From NCBI RefSeq assembly GCF_000981385.1, contig NZ_LATZ01000002.1, forward strand, positions 1 to 64,000: a stretch of DNA of 64,000 nt, read 5' to 3'. The notes under the pieces were generated by a model. The model had not been told where the DNA came from, did no database searches, and saw only the letters and a program-made list of their open reading frames with translations. Below are positions 62,870 to 64,000 of this stretch, in pieces. Position numbers and translations under genes: made by a program. This stretch comes from Bacillus sp. SA1-12. GTDB taxonomy: Bacteria; Bacillota; Bacilli; Bacillales; Bacillaceae. The number at the start of each line of letters is the position of its first letter. Position 1 is the stretch's first letter.

Positions 62870-63659
62870 AACAATTTGTCTCCTTCCACTTTGCAATAAG
62901 TGTATGTATTTTTTCAACATGTTGCAAGGCTTCCTTCTCACCTATTTCAATTATTTCTTTAATATTTGTAAATGCACGGGAGCTATATTGTTCAACATGT
63001 GGACGAATCATTATATCTGAGGCAATTTCCCGATGATGTACCAGCTCATCCTGCATGATATCAAGACTCTGCATGATAACATCAAATATTGACGTAATTT
63101 CTTCATTTCTCTTTACATGGGAGACATCAACAGCAATGATAATGTCTGCACCCATATCCTTTACGACTGAAACAGGTACCCGATCTACAACACCTCCATC
63201 AACTAATAGTTTACCATTTATTTTTTCAGGAACAAAAATACCAGGAATGGCAATACTTGCTCTGACAGCTTCTGCCACAGGACCATCCTTAAAAATAACC
63301 TTACTACCATCATATAAGTCTGTTGCTACAACAGCAACCGGAATGTCTAATTCCGAGAACGTCTTACGATGTGTAAATAAACGGATCAATTCTTTTACTC
63401 GATTACCAGCAATAAAGCCCATTTTAGGTACTGTAAAATCTAAATAGTACTTTCTTTTAAAAGCTAATGCAAATTGGTACATTCTTTCTATACTTAAACC
63501 AGAAGCATAAAAGCATCCAACAAGCGCCCCCATGCTGCTTCCAGCAATTAAATCAACCTGAATTCCTGCATCTCGTAAAACCTTTAATACCCCCAAATGC
63601 GCAAACCCTCTTGCACCACCTGATCCAAGCGCTAGACCAATTTTTGGCTCCTTCGTCAA
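62859..63659 (-). CDS. ylbK: Patatin-like phospholipase YlbK
   Basis: 266 aa. GLALGSGGARGFAHLGVLKVL (oxyanion loop) and LIAGSSMGALVG (GxSxG nucleophile, about residue 41) define the patatin fold. VDGGVVDRVPVSVVKDMGAD carries the catalytic Asp (about residue 153). Related to RssA/NTE-type serine lipid hydrolases; substrate not known. The start is TTG at 63659 with AAAGGAGGGCATCTCC upstream. Translationally coupled to ylbL. Confidence 0.92.
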   Translation of the reverse strand: MTKEPKIGLALGSGGARGFAHLGVLKVLRDAGIQVDLIAGSSMGALVGCFYASGLSIERMYQFALAFKRKYYLDFTVPKMGFIAGNRVKELIRLFTHRKTFSELDIPVAVVATDLYDGSKVIFKDGPVAEAVRASIAIPGIFVPEKINGKLLVDGGVVDRVPVSVVKDMGADIIIAVDVSHVKRNEEITSIFDVIMQSLDIMQDELVHHREIASDIMIRPHVEQYSSRAFTNIKEIIEIGEKEALQHVEKIHTLIAKWKETNCCEE

Positions 63660-63849
63660 GGAGATGCCCTCCTTTTGATTGAAGAAAAAGTTCCTTCAAG
63701 AAAAATTTTTTATATAAAGTTATGATTAAATAAACGTTTTCATCCAAATTTCATTCACATTTATTTTCTAAATAGGATATACGACATTCTTATGGTCTAA
63801 AATATGCACCTATTCTCGTATATTGAATTAAAGAGGTTGTACGAAAATT

Positions 63850-63876
63850 GAAAATTTACTATCTCGCTTCATACTA
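63850..63876 (+). promoter_or_regulatory. Possible sigma-E promoter of ylbJ
   Basis: GAAAATT (63850-63856), 13 bp, CATACTA (63870-63876). The -10 box is near the sigma-E consensus CATACANT. B. subtilis ylbJ belongs to the SigE regulon. The -35 match is weak. Confidence 0.4.
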
Positions 63877-63913
63877 CCGTACAAATGCATTCAGATGTTT
63901 AGGGGGCATCATT

Positions 63914-64000
63914 TTGAGTCTTTCAAAACTAAAAACTATTTTTATCGCTATTTTTATCGGCGGACTTACGGTCGCCATTATCCTTAATCCCGAACAATCA
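63914..64000 (+). CDS. ylbJ: Sporulation membrane protein YlbJ, N-terminal fragment
   Basis: Only 29 codons lie in the window. TTG at 63914 follows AGGGGGCATCATT. The start MSLSKLKTIFIAIFIGGLTV is a basic end then a membrane helix, followed by AIILNPEQS. The position beside divergent ylbK matches B. subtilis ylbJ, a SigE-controlled integral membrane protein needed for sporulation. The assignment rests mainly on synteny. Confidence 0.65.
   Translation, partial: MSLSKLKTIFIAIFIGGLTVAIILNPEQS

Noticed and set aside
63055-63447. 130-codon plus-strand frame opposite ylbK
   Set aside because: Shadow of the patatin-family gene; no ribosome site.

Overview
The window is a stretch of low-GC Gram-positive chromosome. 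Gene content and order match the Bacillus subtilis region ylbJ to ylnF almost gene for gene, read here in the opposite orientation, so nearly everything is on the minus strand. Endospore genes (sigE, sigG, spoIIGA, spoVD, spoVE, gerR, ylbJ), a T-box ileS, a PyrR-attenuated pyr operon and bshC (bacillithiol) point to a spore-forming member of the Bacillaceae. The species cannot be fixed from this window. Gene names are assigned by recognising family sequence and synteny; no database search was run.

Layout from left to right. 1-533: 5' part of a secreted SH3-repeat protein. 808-6412: sulfate assimilation operon, transcribed right to left as cysH-cysP-sat-cysC-(sumT)-sirB-sirC. It is headed by a strong sigma-A-like promoter and an S-box (SAM-I)-like leader with a terminator. 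The sumT gene is broken by a nonsense codon, frameshifts and an internal deletion. 7033-7983: a small membrane protein and a thioredoxin-fold protein of unknown role. 8154-19835: complete pyr operon pyrR-P-B-C-carA-carB-K-D-F-E with three PyrR attenuators. 20052-25434: ylyB, lspA, ylyA and ileS with its Ile T-box. 25435-29582: divIVA, ylmH, ylmG, sepF, ylmE, ylmD and ylmC. 29872-32568: sigG, sigE and spoIIGA. 32569-33436: a gene-free interval rich in repeat fragments, where B. subtilis carries bpr. 33437-53560: the division and cell-wall (dcw) cluster mraZ-rsmH-ftsL-pbpB-spoVD-murE-mraY-murD-spoVE-murG-murB-divIB-ylxW-ylxX-sbp-ftsA-ftsZ. 53685-64000: bshC, a DUF3397 gene, panE-like ylbQ, ylbP, gerR, a crotonase, rpmF, ylbN, ylbM (tmcAL), ylbL, ylbK and the start of ylbJ.

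The parts fit together as core physiology: sulfate to sulfide with siroheme for sulfite reductase; de novo UMP synthesis under PyrR control; and peptidoglycan precursor synthesis joined to divisome and spore-wall synthases. The MurE DNPR motif implies meso-diaminopimelate peptidoglycan.

I found no phage, CRISPR array, insertion sequence, tRNA, rRNA or obviously novel gene system. The non-routine items are the decaying sumT, the compact S-box variant, a tandem decamer array at mraZ that looks like a MraZ operator, two families of dispersed intergenic repeats inserted among essential genes, and the repeat-filled gap between ftsZ and spoIIGA.
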